Origin: Bacteroidota bacterium
GTDB taxonomy: Bacteria > Bacteroidota > Ignavibacteria > Kapaibacteriales > UBA2268
DNA length: 64,000 nucleotides
NCBI GenBank assembly: GCA_021780815.1
Contig: JAJXYC010000013.1
Span: forward strand, 303,706 to 367,705
Reading direction: 5' to 3'
Each line of letters begins with the position of its first letter. Position 1 is the stretch's first letter. Shown here piece after piece: positions 36,512 to 43,218 of the stretch. A program made the translations under genes and the position numbers. Under the pieces are notes generated by a model. It worked only from the letters and a program-made list of their open reading frames with translations. It did not search any database and was not told the DNA's origin.

Positions 36512-37456
36512 TTACATTTCCATTCTTGTCAATCTTTCGTTAATAAGTTTTTTATATACTTGCTTCATTTCCGGGCTGACAAAGCTTATATCAATAAAAT
36601 CCATCCAATGCTGTTTGGCATTTTGCATCTTTTTGAAAATATTTTCCTGCTGTTTACTATTTAAACCACTTTTGCTAAATGCTTCTTTAAAATCTATAGG
36701 TCTGATATTTTTCTTTTTACCGTTAAGGGTTAATGCTAAATCCTCATCATCGGACGGATTGACAAGAGCAGTTGCAACCAAATCATAAGCAGGAGCTAAT
36801 ACATAACCCTGAACAGGATGCTTAATAAGCGAAAAGTTTTTCAAATGCATATCTGCATTACCAGTAAGGAATGAAAATACTATTAGCTCATAGAATGTTA
36901 CCACATCTAACATAGGATTAGATGAAAACTTTTTGATTGTTTTCGCTATTTGCTCGTATGAACCTTGGTATTTGTCCTCGGTAAGTCGTTCCGTAAGCTG
37001 ACACATATCTTCTAAGTGCAATTTATTATTTTTTACCCTATCAATTCTTTTTGTAATATATGCTAATTTCCCAGATTGTAAACTGATAAGGCTGTGTGAA
37101 ACAGTCTTAATATTTGCAATTGCTGCCAAGTGCATTGTTAAATCTTCTATTTCAGGTAATTGTGGGGATAATTCGGTGGGAGGTTTAAGGATGTATTCTC
37201 CCCACAATCCTACAATTGTAAATCGTTTTGGGTCATTTTTAAGTTCTTCTGATGCAAGATGCAAAGAAATCTTTGGTTGAACGCCCGTAACTGCAATACT
37301 TTTTCTTATAACCTGATTTGCAAATTCCTCAATATGAGATTCGCTAAAAGGCAACAGTGGTGGTGTTGATTGTCCAAAAATCTTTTTACTGCATTTTTTA
37401 TGGAAAGACCCTTCGTTAAGTTCAAGAGGTTGATAACAGTATAAACAACGTTCCAT
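36512..37456 (-). CDS. HipT-like serine/threonine kinase toxin (HipA C-terminal domain protein)
   Basis: The 314-aa HipA-fold kinase lacks the N-subdomain 1, which is a separate gene upstream. The N-terminus carries a zinc-knuckle-like 'CLYCYQP' with a third Cys ('HKKCSKKIFG'). The Gly-rich loop 'KSIAVTGVQPKIS' contains a possible autophosphorylation residue (S53 or T57). Catalytic motifs are 'TGNADMHLKNFSL' and the metal-binding 'LAPAYDLVATAL'. Split HipA toxins of HipBST systems inhibit translation by phosphorylating an aminoacyl-tRNA synthetase (TrpS in E. coli O127), so this is likely a growth-arrest kinase. Its ATG overlaps the hipS stop by one base, so translation is coupled. Confidence 0.85.
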   Translation of the reverse strand: MERCLYCYQPLELNEGSFHKKCSKKIFGQSTPPLLPFSESHIEEFANQVIRKSIAVTGVQPKISLHLASEELKNDPKRFTIVGLWGEYILKPPTELSPQLPEIEDLTMHLAAIANIKTVSHSLISLQSGKLAYITKRIDRVKNNKLHLEDMCQLTERLTEDKYQGSYEQIAKTIKKFSSNPMLDVVTFYELIVFSFLTGNADMHLKNFSLIKHPVQGYVLAPAYDLVATALVNPSDDEDLALTLNGKKKNIRPIDFKEAFSKSGLNSKQQENIFKKMQNAKQHWMDFIDISFVSPEMKQVYKKLINERLTRMEM

Positions 37457-37785
37457 TATGTATCCTCCTCATTTGTCGGAAATATGCTTACTGCTCCTAT
37501 ACAATCTTTGCAGCATACCATAAGCAACCCCATACGATCACGGCTATTAAGTTTCCAGTTCTTTTGGGCAATATCTAACAACCACCCTTCGGGAATCAAA
37601 CCGTCAAAAAATGGGAAAAGTGTTTTGCTACTAAATGTTCCTTTTTGTAACGGTAGTGTTAGGCTCACCGGTTCGGGATTTTCACTTGACAGATATTTTT
37701 TATCGTAAAAAAAATGATATCCCTCATCGTTCTGAATTAGCCACCCGGCTGTTTCATCATACATCTTGACTTCTACTTTTCTCAT
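37456..37785 (-). CDS. HipS-like protein (separate HipA N-terminal subdomain; putative antitoxin)
   Basis: The 109-aa protein corresponds to the HipA N-subdomain 1: 'VKMYDETAGWLIQNDEGYHFFYD', 'PVSLTLPLQKGTFSS' and 'FPFFDGLIPEGWLLDIAQKNWKL', ending 'CCKDCIGAVSIFP'. In HipBST systems this piece is a free protein that neutralises the HipT kinase, whereas in HipBA it is fused to the kinase. It sits between the HTH gene (3-bp gap) and the kinase gene (1-bp overlap), matching the hipB-hipS-hipT order. The frame ends cleanly before the kinase start, so the split looks natural rather than a frameshift. Confidence 0.82.
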   Translation of the reverse strand: MRKVEVKMYDETAGWLIQNDEGYHFFYDKKYLSSENPEPVSLTLPLQKGTFSSKTLFPFFDGLIPEGWLLDIAQKNWKLNSRDRMGLLMVCCKDCIGAVSIFPTNEEDT

Positions 37786-37788
37786 ATT

Positions 37789-37995
37789 CTACAAATCCTT
37801 TCGATTCAATGGAACGGCAGCAATTTCAAAGCCGAACAGTTTAAGTAATTGATTCACTTTATCGAGCCTTAAGGTTTGCTTACCTTGTTCCAACTCACGT
37901 ATAAAGCGTAATCCAACACCAGCCTTCTCGGCAAGATCTTGTTGGGTAAGACTGTTTATACGTCTTTTCTCTTTTACAAATTCACTTAATGTCAT
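37789..37995 (-). CDS. HipB-like Xre-family HTH repressor/antitoxin component
   Basis: The 68-aa protein is essentially one Xre helix-turn-helix: 'FVKEKRRINSLTQQDLAEKAGVGLRFIRELEQGKQTLRLDKVNQLLKLFGFE'. It is the first gene of the operon and should bind the TATACC-N6-GGGTATA palindromes upstream, repressing its own operon as HipB proteins do. The proximal palindrome begins 5 bases before its ATG. The length is short but normal for HipB without a C-terminal tail. Confidence 0.88.
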   Translation of the reverse strand: MTLSEFVKEKRRINSLTQQDLAEKAGVGLRFIRELEQGKQTLRLDKVNQLLKLFGFEIAAVPLNRKDL

Positions 37996-37999
37996 TTTT

Positions 38000-38017
38000 T
38001 ATACCTTTTAGGGTACA
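38000..38017. promoter_or_regulatory. Putative HipB operator 1
   Basis: TATACCTTTTAGGGTACA is a near-perfect palindrome (TATACC-N6-GGGTA) ending 5 bases from the hipB start codon. A leftward TATTTTTG (-7 type) box at 38016-38023 abuts it, so a bound repressor would cover the start of transcription. Confidence 0.7.
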
Positions 38018-38039
38018 AAAATAATAAATCTAATTGAAT

Positions 38040-38057
38040 TATACCCGTTATGGTGCA
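38040..38057. promoter_or_regulatory. Putative HipB operator 2 (degenerate)
   Basis: TATACCCGTTATGGTGCA keeps the TATACC and GG-T half-sites with two or three mismatches. Its centre is 40 bp from operator 1, and it lies at the likely -33 position of the hip promoter. Confidence 0.55.
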
Positions 38058-38080
38058 AAATAATTTACAATCAACCATTT

Positions 38081-38098
38081 TATACCTTTTAGGGTATA
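38081..38098. promoter_or_regulatory. Putative HipB operator 3 (perfect palindrome)
   Basis: TATACCTTTTAGGGTATA has fully symmetric half-sites around a TTTTAG spacer. Its centre is 41 bp from operator 2, so all three sites lie on about the same helix face. Confidence 0.7.
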
Positions 38099-38109
38099 TT
38101 TTATTTTAT

Positions 38110-38243
38110 TTGTCCCTACGTTATTCGGTATTTGTTGGGGCGACTGATATTTGTTAATTGGTATTTGTAGGGGCGAATGATATTTGTTAATTGGTATTTG
38201 TTGGGGCGAAAAATCTTTCGCCCCTACGTTAATTGCCCGTACG
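38110..38243. repeat. REP-like repeat cluster between hipB and the RAYT gene
   Basis: Two 33-bp units (with variants GGGGCGACTGA and GTAGGGGCGAATGA) and a third partial unit lead into the palindrome GGGGCGAAAAATCTTTCGCCCC. Short CCCGTACGTTA/CCCTACGTTA tails follow. The cluster ends exactly at the RAYT stop codon. Confidence 0.88.
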
Positions 38244-39020
38244 TTATTTCATATAATTTTTATCCAATTCCCATTTTAACGGGTTATTGATAATATATTC
38301 ACGAATTACGTTTAATGCCTGTTCATCCTGTATAATATGTTCATAATAATTGCGTTGCCAGATATTATATATATCGGTATTTTGGCGAAACCATTTGGTA
38401 ATGCCAATTTTAAATCCACGGACGATGGAACCAATGGAACGGGACGGGGATTGAAATGATTCCGGTATTTGTTGGGGCGAATGATATTTGTTAATTGGTA
38501 TTTGTTGGGGCGAATGATATTTGTTAATTGGTATTTGTTGGGGCGAATGATATTTGTTAATTGGTATTTGTTGGGGCGAATGATATTTGTTAATTGGTAT
38601 TTGTTGGGGCGAAAAATCTTTCGCCCCTACGTTAATCGCCCGTACGTTATTCGGTATTTGTTGGGGCGACTGATTATTGTTAATTGGTATTTGTTGGGGC
38701 GAAAAATCTTTCGCCCCTACGTTAATCGCCCGTACGTTAATTGCCCCTACGTTAATGATAATGATTCCGTGAATATGATTTGGCATTATTACAAATTCAT
38801 CCAACGTTACACGGGGAAAATGATTTGGTATTTCCATCCAACATTTCCGGGCAAATTCCCCTGCATCATTCAATACCATTTTCCCATCAACCACATTGCC
38901 AAACAAACATGTCCGGTTTTGTGTACAAATCGTGATAAAATACGCACCGGGTTGGGAATAATCATATTCACGCAAACGGATGGAACGACGGTGGTGAATA
39001 TCGGGATTGTATTTTTTCAT
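38244..39020 (-). CDS. REP-associated tyrosine transposase (RAYT) carrying an in-frame REP array
   Basis: A Y1/HUH transposase of the RAYT type: 'RRSIRLREYDYSQPGAYFIT', 'CTQNRTCLFG', HUH motif 'FVIMPNHIHGIIII', and C-terminal 'WQRNYYEHIIQDEQALNVIREYIINNPLKW' with the catalytic Tyr in 'NYYEHI'. RAYTs cut and join single-stranded DNA at REP hairpins. Between HUH and the C-terminal helix about 85 residues are translated repeats ('QIPINKYHSPQ' x4, 'NVGAKDFSPQQIP' x2). These come from the same 33-bp REP units found outside the gene. Thirty-three is a multiple of three, so the frame survives. Its ATG follows the restriction gene's stop with no gap. Activity with so long an insert is uncertain. Confidence 0.85.
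   Translation of the reverse strand: MKKYNPDIHHRRSIRLREYDYSQPGAYFITICTQNRTCLFGNVVDGKMVLNDAGEFARKCWMEIPNHFPRVTLDEFVIMPNHIHGIIIINVGAINVRAINVGAKDFSPQQIPINNNQSPQQIPNNVRAINVGAKDFSPQQIPINKYHSPQQIPINKYHSPQQIPINKYHSPQQIPINKYHSPQQIPESFQSPSRSIGSIVRGFKIGITKWFRQNTDIYNIWQRNYYEHIIQDEQALNVIREYIINNPLKWELDKNYMK
38465..38757. repeat. Array of 33-bp REP-like units inside the RAYT reading frame
   Basis: Four identical tandem 33-bp units (38465-38596, beginning GTATTTGTTGGGGCGAATGA) are followed by a fifth that runs into the hairpin GGGGCGAAAAATCTTTCGCCCC. Then come a variant unit, a second copy of the hairpin and CGTACGTTAAT tails. There are no unique spacers, so it is not a CRISPR. Confidence 0.95.
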
Positions 39021-42000
39021 TTATTTTTCTTCAATTATTTTTATTTCTTCATCAGTTAAATCATAAAGTTTATAAACGAGCATATCAATTTCTCTTTCTT
39101 CGGCGGTTGTATCAGCATCGGGTGCTGAGCCAGTCGAAGCATTTTCTTTCTTATCAAGAATAATTTCTACTAAATCAATGAAAGGTTGCTGTTCTTCAAG
39201 AGTAATTTGAGAAAATTTTGGAATAAATAGACCTTTTACATTGTCTGAATTGCCAGCATTACCTCCAACGGCTTTTCCTATAACTAAATTCATTAACCAT
39301 TTAATTAATTTTGAATTTAAAATACCACATAAATATTTTAAATTATTACCAACAATAAAATGCATACTGTCCTGTATTAATTTATTTTCAGGTACAAATG
39401 AAAATACTTTCTCACTGGCTATTCTATTCCACACTATTTTTTCCTTTTCAAATTCTTCGAGATAAGCACAATTCCTTAAATTTGTCCAATGGTCGCCTTT
39501 GTCTTGTCTTTCAATCAATTTATTTTCATATTTCTTTAAATGATTATAAATTGCAGGGTAATTATTGACAATATCAATTCTTGGGATATTCTTTTCTTTG
39601 ATACCATTATGAGAATTAATCAACCATAAATCAGCAAATTCTGCCTTATATCTTTTAATATCACGACCACGAAGAATTGGCTTAATAATTTCGGCAGATT
39701 TAGGGTCTTGGGCAATTAATTCATCTTTCTTTTTTCCATCAATAATAAATGCCTCGTTAAAACCAGTTTTAATTCCATAATAAATATTTATGTCCCAATC
39801 TTTGAGAGGAGTGCCAATTCTTTCAATCTTCTCTTTAATTCTCATTTCAATGTCATTGGAAATAGTCCAAGCATCTTTATTAAGATTTTTAAGGATAACA
39901 CCTTCTTGCTCGAGAATTTTATAAAAATTAATATTAGATTTTAAATTATCCTTAATAGTAACCGCTCGCAAATTATTAGAATTATTGCTTTTACTAATTA
40001 ATAAAATATTGGTATCGACAGTAGCTTTTTCGAAAACACCAGGACCCAAATCAATTAAGATAAGAGGATTATATTTTAAAAAGAAATCCCGCAATTTTTC
40101 GCCATATCCGGCACGCATCCATTTATTGGAAGTAATAAAAGCTAAAATACCATTTTGTCGAAGCAAAGTGATACCTCTTTCGTAGAAAAGAGTATAAATA
40201 TCACCAGTTTTAGAGAAAGTTTGATAATTCATTTTATCGAACATTTTAGCCAATTTACCGCCATCTTTCTGCAATTGAATATAAGGCGGATTGCCCATAA
40301 CGAGGTCAAAGCCAAGAAAATTGCCAAAGTCGTCTAAAATTTCAGGGAATTCAAATTCCCACTCAAAAGCAGTTTTATCAAATTTAAGTTCTTTAATATG
40401 TTTTATTTCTTCTTCGATTTTATTTATCTTTTCAAGGAGATTTTTTCTTTGGTTTTCTTGCGATTTTCTTTGCTGAGAATTCATTTCTGTTAGCAGTTGT
40501 TCAGGGACCACAAATTTTTGATGAAATTCCGCTTTAAATGAAGTTAATTTAAATTCGAGTTCAGATGTGGAGATAATAAACCCTTTAATGTTATTTTTAT
40601 CATTTTCAATTTTTACTAATAATTCTTTTTTCTTATCTTTATTCGTAGTATTTTTATATAGTCTAACGTGTTCTTTATAATTCTTTATTGTTTCTTTATC
40701 CCGATAAGTTAAAGAATTTGCACCGAGAGAGGAGTAGCTAACAAGCGAGTTACCGTCTTTAATGTTAATATCAATGTTGGGCAAGGTTTCCAGCAAATTA
40801 TTTTCGTTGTAAAAAGTATTTTTTAAAAGTTCAATCCAAAGTCGGAGCCTTGTAATTTGTGTAGATTTTGTATTTATGTCTACGCCAAATATACAATTTT
40901 CAATTAAGTTTACCTTTTCGTAAAAAATTGACTTTTGGATGTAAGCCGAGAGCAGATTTTTAGGAATATATTCAAATAAATTGCCCTCCTGATCAGTCAA
41001 AATGAGTTCATCGTTTTCGATATGCACATTAATTGGTAAAATTTTACCATTTTCGTCAGCTAAAATTCCCAAATCCGACTTGCAAGCAATCAATTCATTC
41101 AAACAAGAAACTAAAAAATGACCTGAACCAACGGCTGGGTCGCAAATAGATATTGAATTCACTAATGAATTATATTCTTTAACGTTTACTTTATTTTTAT
41201 TTGAAAAAATAAAATTGGAAATATCGTCGAAATCATTGCAATTCCAGTTGTATTTTTCGTTAAATTTTTGTAAAACTACTTGGCGAATTGTTTCTTTTGC
41301 AATAAACATTGAAATAAAACCCGGTGTAAAGAACGAACCATCCTTATAACCATTGATTTTTTCGAAAATTAATCCAAGAACGGAGGCATTTATAAGCGTT
41401 TTGTTCTTTTCACGAATTTTTTCTTTACTTATATTTGAAAAATCATAGGCATCCAAAAAATCAAAAAGATATTCCAAAGTATTCTTTTTCCCAGCGATAT
41501 TTTTCCCGTTATCATCTTTAAGAACTGTGTTCGGGTAAATTGGAATTGTATATCTATCTTTAAGTTGATTTATTTTTAAAATTTTCTTTTCAAATTCAGT
41601 TTTATCGAATAAAGAACTATTCAAATAAGGGATATTTGCAAACTTTGTTTTAATATCATCATTTCTTTCATCAATCGGGACAGCCAGCACATCAAAGAAA
41701 AGCTCGTTGAGTTCGTCATAATCTTTTATATTTTCTTTTGTTAAAAATTTATAATTTATGTCGCCATTATGATAACCAATTAATTGACCTTCGAGCAATT
41801 TCAGGAATAATATTCTATTTAACCAAGTAATAACAAGTTCAAGAGCAATACTAAAAATTGCTTCTTCTTTGTTTGTATCGGTCAAATTATTTTGTATTAT
41901 ATAATCATCTATTTCTTCTTCACTTTCGCTATAAATCATTTCAATAGTATTTTCGATGACGGTGCCACGAATTCTTTTTGAAGGCGGTAAACGATTAATA

Positions 42001-42845
42001 ACTTTTTTGCCATTTTCTGTTTGTTCTTCCAATCCAAGAATATAAAGCAATTCATCGTAAAAATCTTTATTTAAAGAATTGCTGTCATTAGCAAAAGGAA
42101 CACCCAGCAAAGTAACGGGGGATAAAAGCTTATAAAGTTCAATAAGTTTATCCCTTTGAATATCAGGCAAATCAATTTGAGAGATGTCAATTTGTTGAAA
42201 TTCATTAAGCGAAAAATCTTTTAGAGAAAAGTGTACAAAATCGATATCATCATTTGAATTTTTGAGGAATTCAGCGGCAATCTCATTATAAAAAAGATTT
42301 GTCCTTGCTGAATCAAAACCACCTCTATGCCAAGTTTTGAAGTCATTTACTAATTTATTATTCCGAGCAAACAATCGCTCAAAATCGTGAGAATTAAAAA
42401 TATACCAATCAATTAAATTTGTAATAATCAAATATTTAACCGAATGATTGTTCTTTATTATTTTTTCACGCAAATAATAAAGCATTAATTCAAAAAATGA
42501 TTTTTTGTAAAAATTATTAGCAGTAACCATTTCGTTAGTATTATCGGGCTTTTTGACTTCAATGATGACAGCAATAGGTGAATCGGAGGAATTTCCAGTA
42601 TGAATGGCGAGGTCGATTTGCTCGTTTGTGTTTATATTATAGTTTTGCCCATAGTTTAAATTCATCGTCGAATTAAGAAAATCACGCAGTAAATTCTTAT
42701 TATGTTCTTCAGTTTCGTTCGAATTGATTTTTTGGTTTAATTCAATTAAATACTTAACAAAGTTTTCAAAAGATTTCTTTTCAGCAGGGAGTTTATTAAA
42801 TAATGGATTGATAAACGAGTTAAATTTCTTATTAATAAAATTCAT
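39021..42845 (-). CDS. Single-chain type IIG-like restriction-modification enzyme (Eco57I-type methylase)
   Basis: A ~1274-aa protein (ATG 42845; the track's TTG start adds nine residues). An N-terminal PD-(D/E)XK nuclease is readable ('QIDLAIHTG', 'AVIIEVKKPDN'). The N6-adenine methylase core has motif I 'ICDPAVGSGHFLVSCL', 'IFGVDINTKSTQITRLRLWIEL' and motif IV 'FDLVMGNPPYIQL'. The C-terminal third is a TaqI/Eco57I-like specificity region ('IYYGIKTGFNEAFIID', 'ILRGRDIKRYKAEFADLWLINSHNG'). One polypeptide would therefore both methylate and cut invading DNA. Near the C-terminus a repeat-derived segment 'ASTGSAPDADTTAE' interrupts the sequence. It is followed without gap by the RAYT gene. No frameshift was noticed. 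Confidence 0.88.
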   Translation of the reverse strand: MNFINKKFNSFINPLFNKLPAEKKSFENFVKYLIELNQKINSNETEEHNKNLLRDFLNSTMNLNYGQNYNINTNEQIDLAIHTGNSSDSPIAVIIEVKKPDNTNEMVTANNFYKKSFFELMLYYLREKIIKNNHSVKYLIITNLIDWYIFNSHDFERLFARNNKLVNDFKTWHRGGFDSARTNLFYNEIAAEFLKNSNDDIDFVHFSLKDFSLNEFQQIDISQIDLPDIQRDKLIELYKLLSPVTLLGVPFANDSNSLNKDFYDELLYILGLEEQTENGKKVINRLPPSKRIRGTVIENTIEMIYSESEEEIDDYIIQNNLTDTNKEEAIFSIALELVITWLNRILFLKLLEGQLIGYHNGDINYKFLTKENIKDYDELNELFFDVLAVPIDERNDDIKTKFANIPYLNSSLFDKTEFEKKILKINQLKDRYTIPIYPNTVLKDDNGKNIAGKKNTLEYLFDFLDAYDFSNISKEKIREKNKTLINASVLGLIFEKINGYKDGSFFTPGFISMFIAKETIRQVVLQKFNEKYNWNCNDFDDISNFIFSNKNKVNVKEYNSLVNSISICDPAVGSGHFLVSCLNELIACKSDLGILADENGKILPINVHIENDELILTDQEGNLFEYIPKNLLSAYIQKSIFYEKVNLIENCIFGVDINTKSTQITRLRLWIELLKNTFYNENNLLETLPNIDINIKDGNSLVSYSSLGANSLTYRDKETIKNYKEHVRLYKNTTNKDKKKELLVKIENDKNNIKGFIISTSELEFKLTSFKAEFHQKFVVPEQLLTEMNSQQRKSQENQRKNLLEKINKIEEEIKHIKELKFDKTAFEWEFEFPEILDDFGNFLGFDLVMGNPPYIQLQKDGGKLAKMFDKMNYQTFSKTGDIYTLFYERGITLLRQNGILAFITSNKWMRAGYGEKLRDFFLKYNPLILIDLGPGVFEKATVDTNILLISKSNNSNNLRAVTIKDNLKSNINFYKILEQEGVILKNLNKDAWTISNDIEMRIKEKIERIGTPLKDWDINIYYGIKTGFNEAFIIDGKKKDELIAQDPKSAEIIKPILRGRDIKRYKAEFADLWLINSHNGIKEKNIPRIDIVNNYPAIYNHLKKYENKLIERQDKGDHWTNLRNCAYLEEFEKEKIVWNRIASEKVFSFVPENKLIQDSMHFIVGNNLKYLCGILNSKLIKWLMNLVIGKAVGGNAGNSDNVKGLFIPKFSQITLEEQQPFIDLVEIILDKKENASTGSAPDADTTAEEREIDMLVYKLYDLTDEEIKIIEEK

Positions 42846-43218
42846 AATCTTTTCTAAATGATAAAAAAGCAAATTACAAATAAATTCGGAAATTTACAAA
42901 AATTTTGTTTTATTTTCTTGATTCATTTTAAATAAATTTAAAAATTATTGAAGATTTATTGAATAAAATTGAAAGAACAAATTATTTTAAGTTATAAAAA
43001 TTTTTAATATCTTTATTTTTAAATCTATAAAATAATTTTAGATGAGGCGCAATAATATTTTACAAATTTATAAATTATGTAAAATCAATCAATTATAAGA
43101 GTAAAAAATAGTGTAAATGCTATTCTGAACGATGTTCAGAATAGCAACACAGCAAGAAAACTTATCGGAAGCTTTAGAACTTTTTAAATAGTTTTTTTAT
43201 ATAGGGTATCAAAAAACT
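42846..43218. other. Intergenic region with a strong palindrome
   Basis: About 370 AT-rich bases between divergent transcription of the restriction gene and the end of the metal-efflux gene. It contains a perfect 13-bp inverted repeat with a 3-base loop at 43118-43146, and no supported gene. Confidence 0.5.
43118..43146. repeat. Perfect 29-bp inverted repeat
   Basis: TGCTATTCTGAAC-GAT-GTTCAGAATAGCA. It could be the transcript end of the leftward efflux gene (stop at 43219), but no clean T-run follows. Alternatively it is a regulator site or a mobile-element scar. Confidence 0.7.

Noticed and set aside
37456-37785. HipA gene split by a frameshift
   Set aside because: The 109-aa gene ends in a clean stop overlapping the next ATG, each piece has its own start, and the order matches known hipBST operons.
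38465-38757. Possible CRISPR array
   Set aside because: The 33-bp units are head-to-tail identical with no unique spacers and are translated in the RAYT frame. No cas genes are nearby.
38469-39059. 196-aa rightward ORF with 'LGRMIFVNWYL' repeats
   Set aside because: It is the antisense shadow of the repeat array in the RAYT gene. No family resemblance and no ribosome site.
36165-43200. Integrative element inserted at tRNA-Glu
   Set aside because: No integrase gene and no repeated tRNA 3' end were found at the other side. The island character rests only on gene content.
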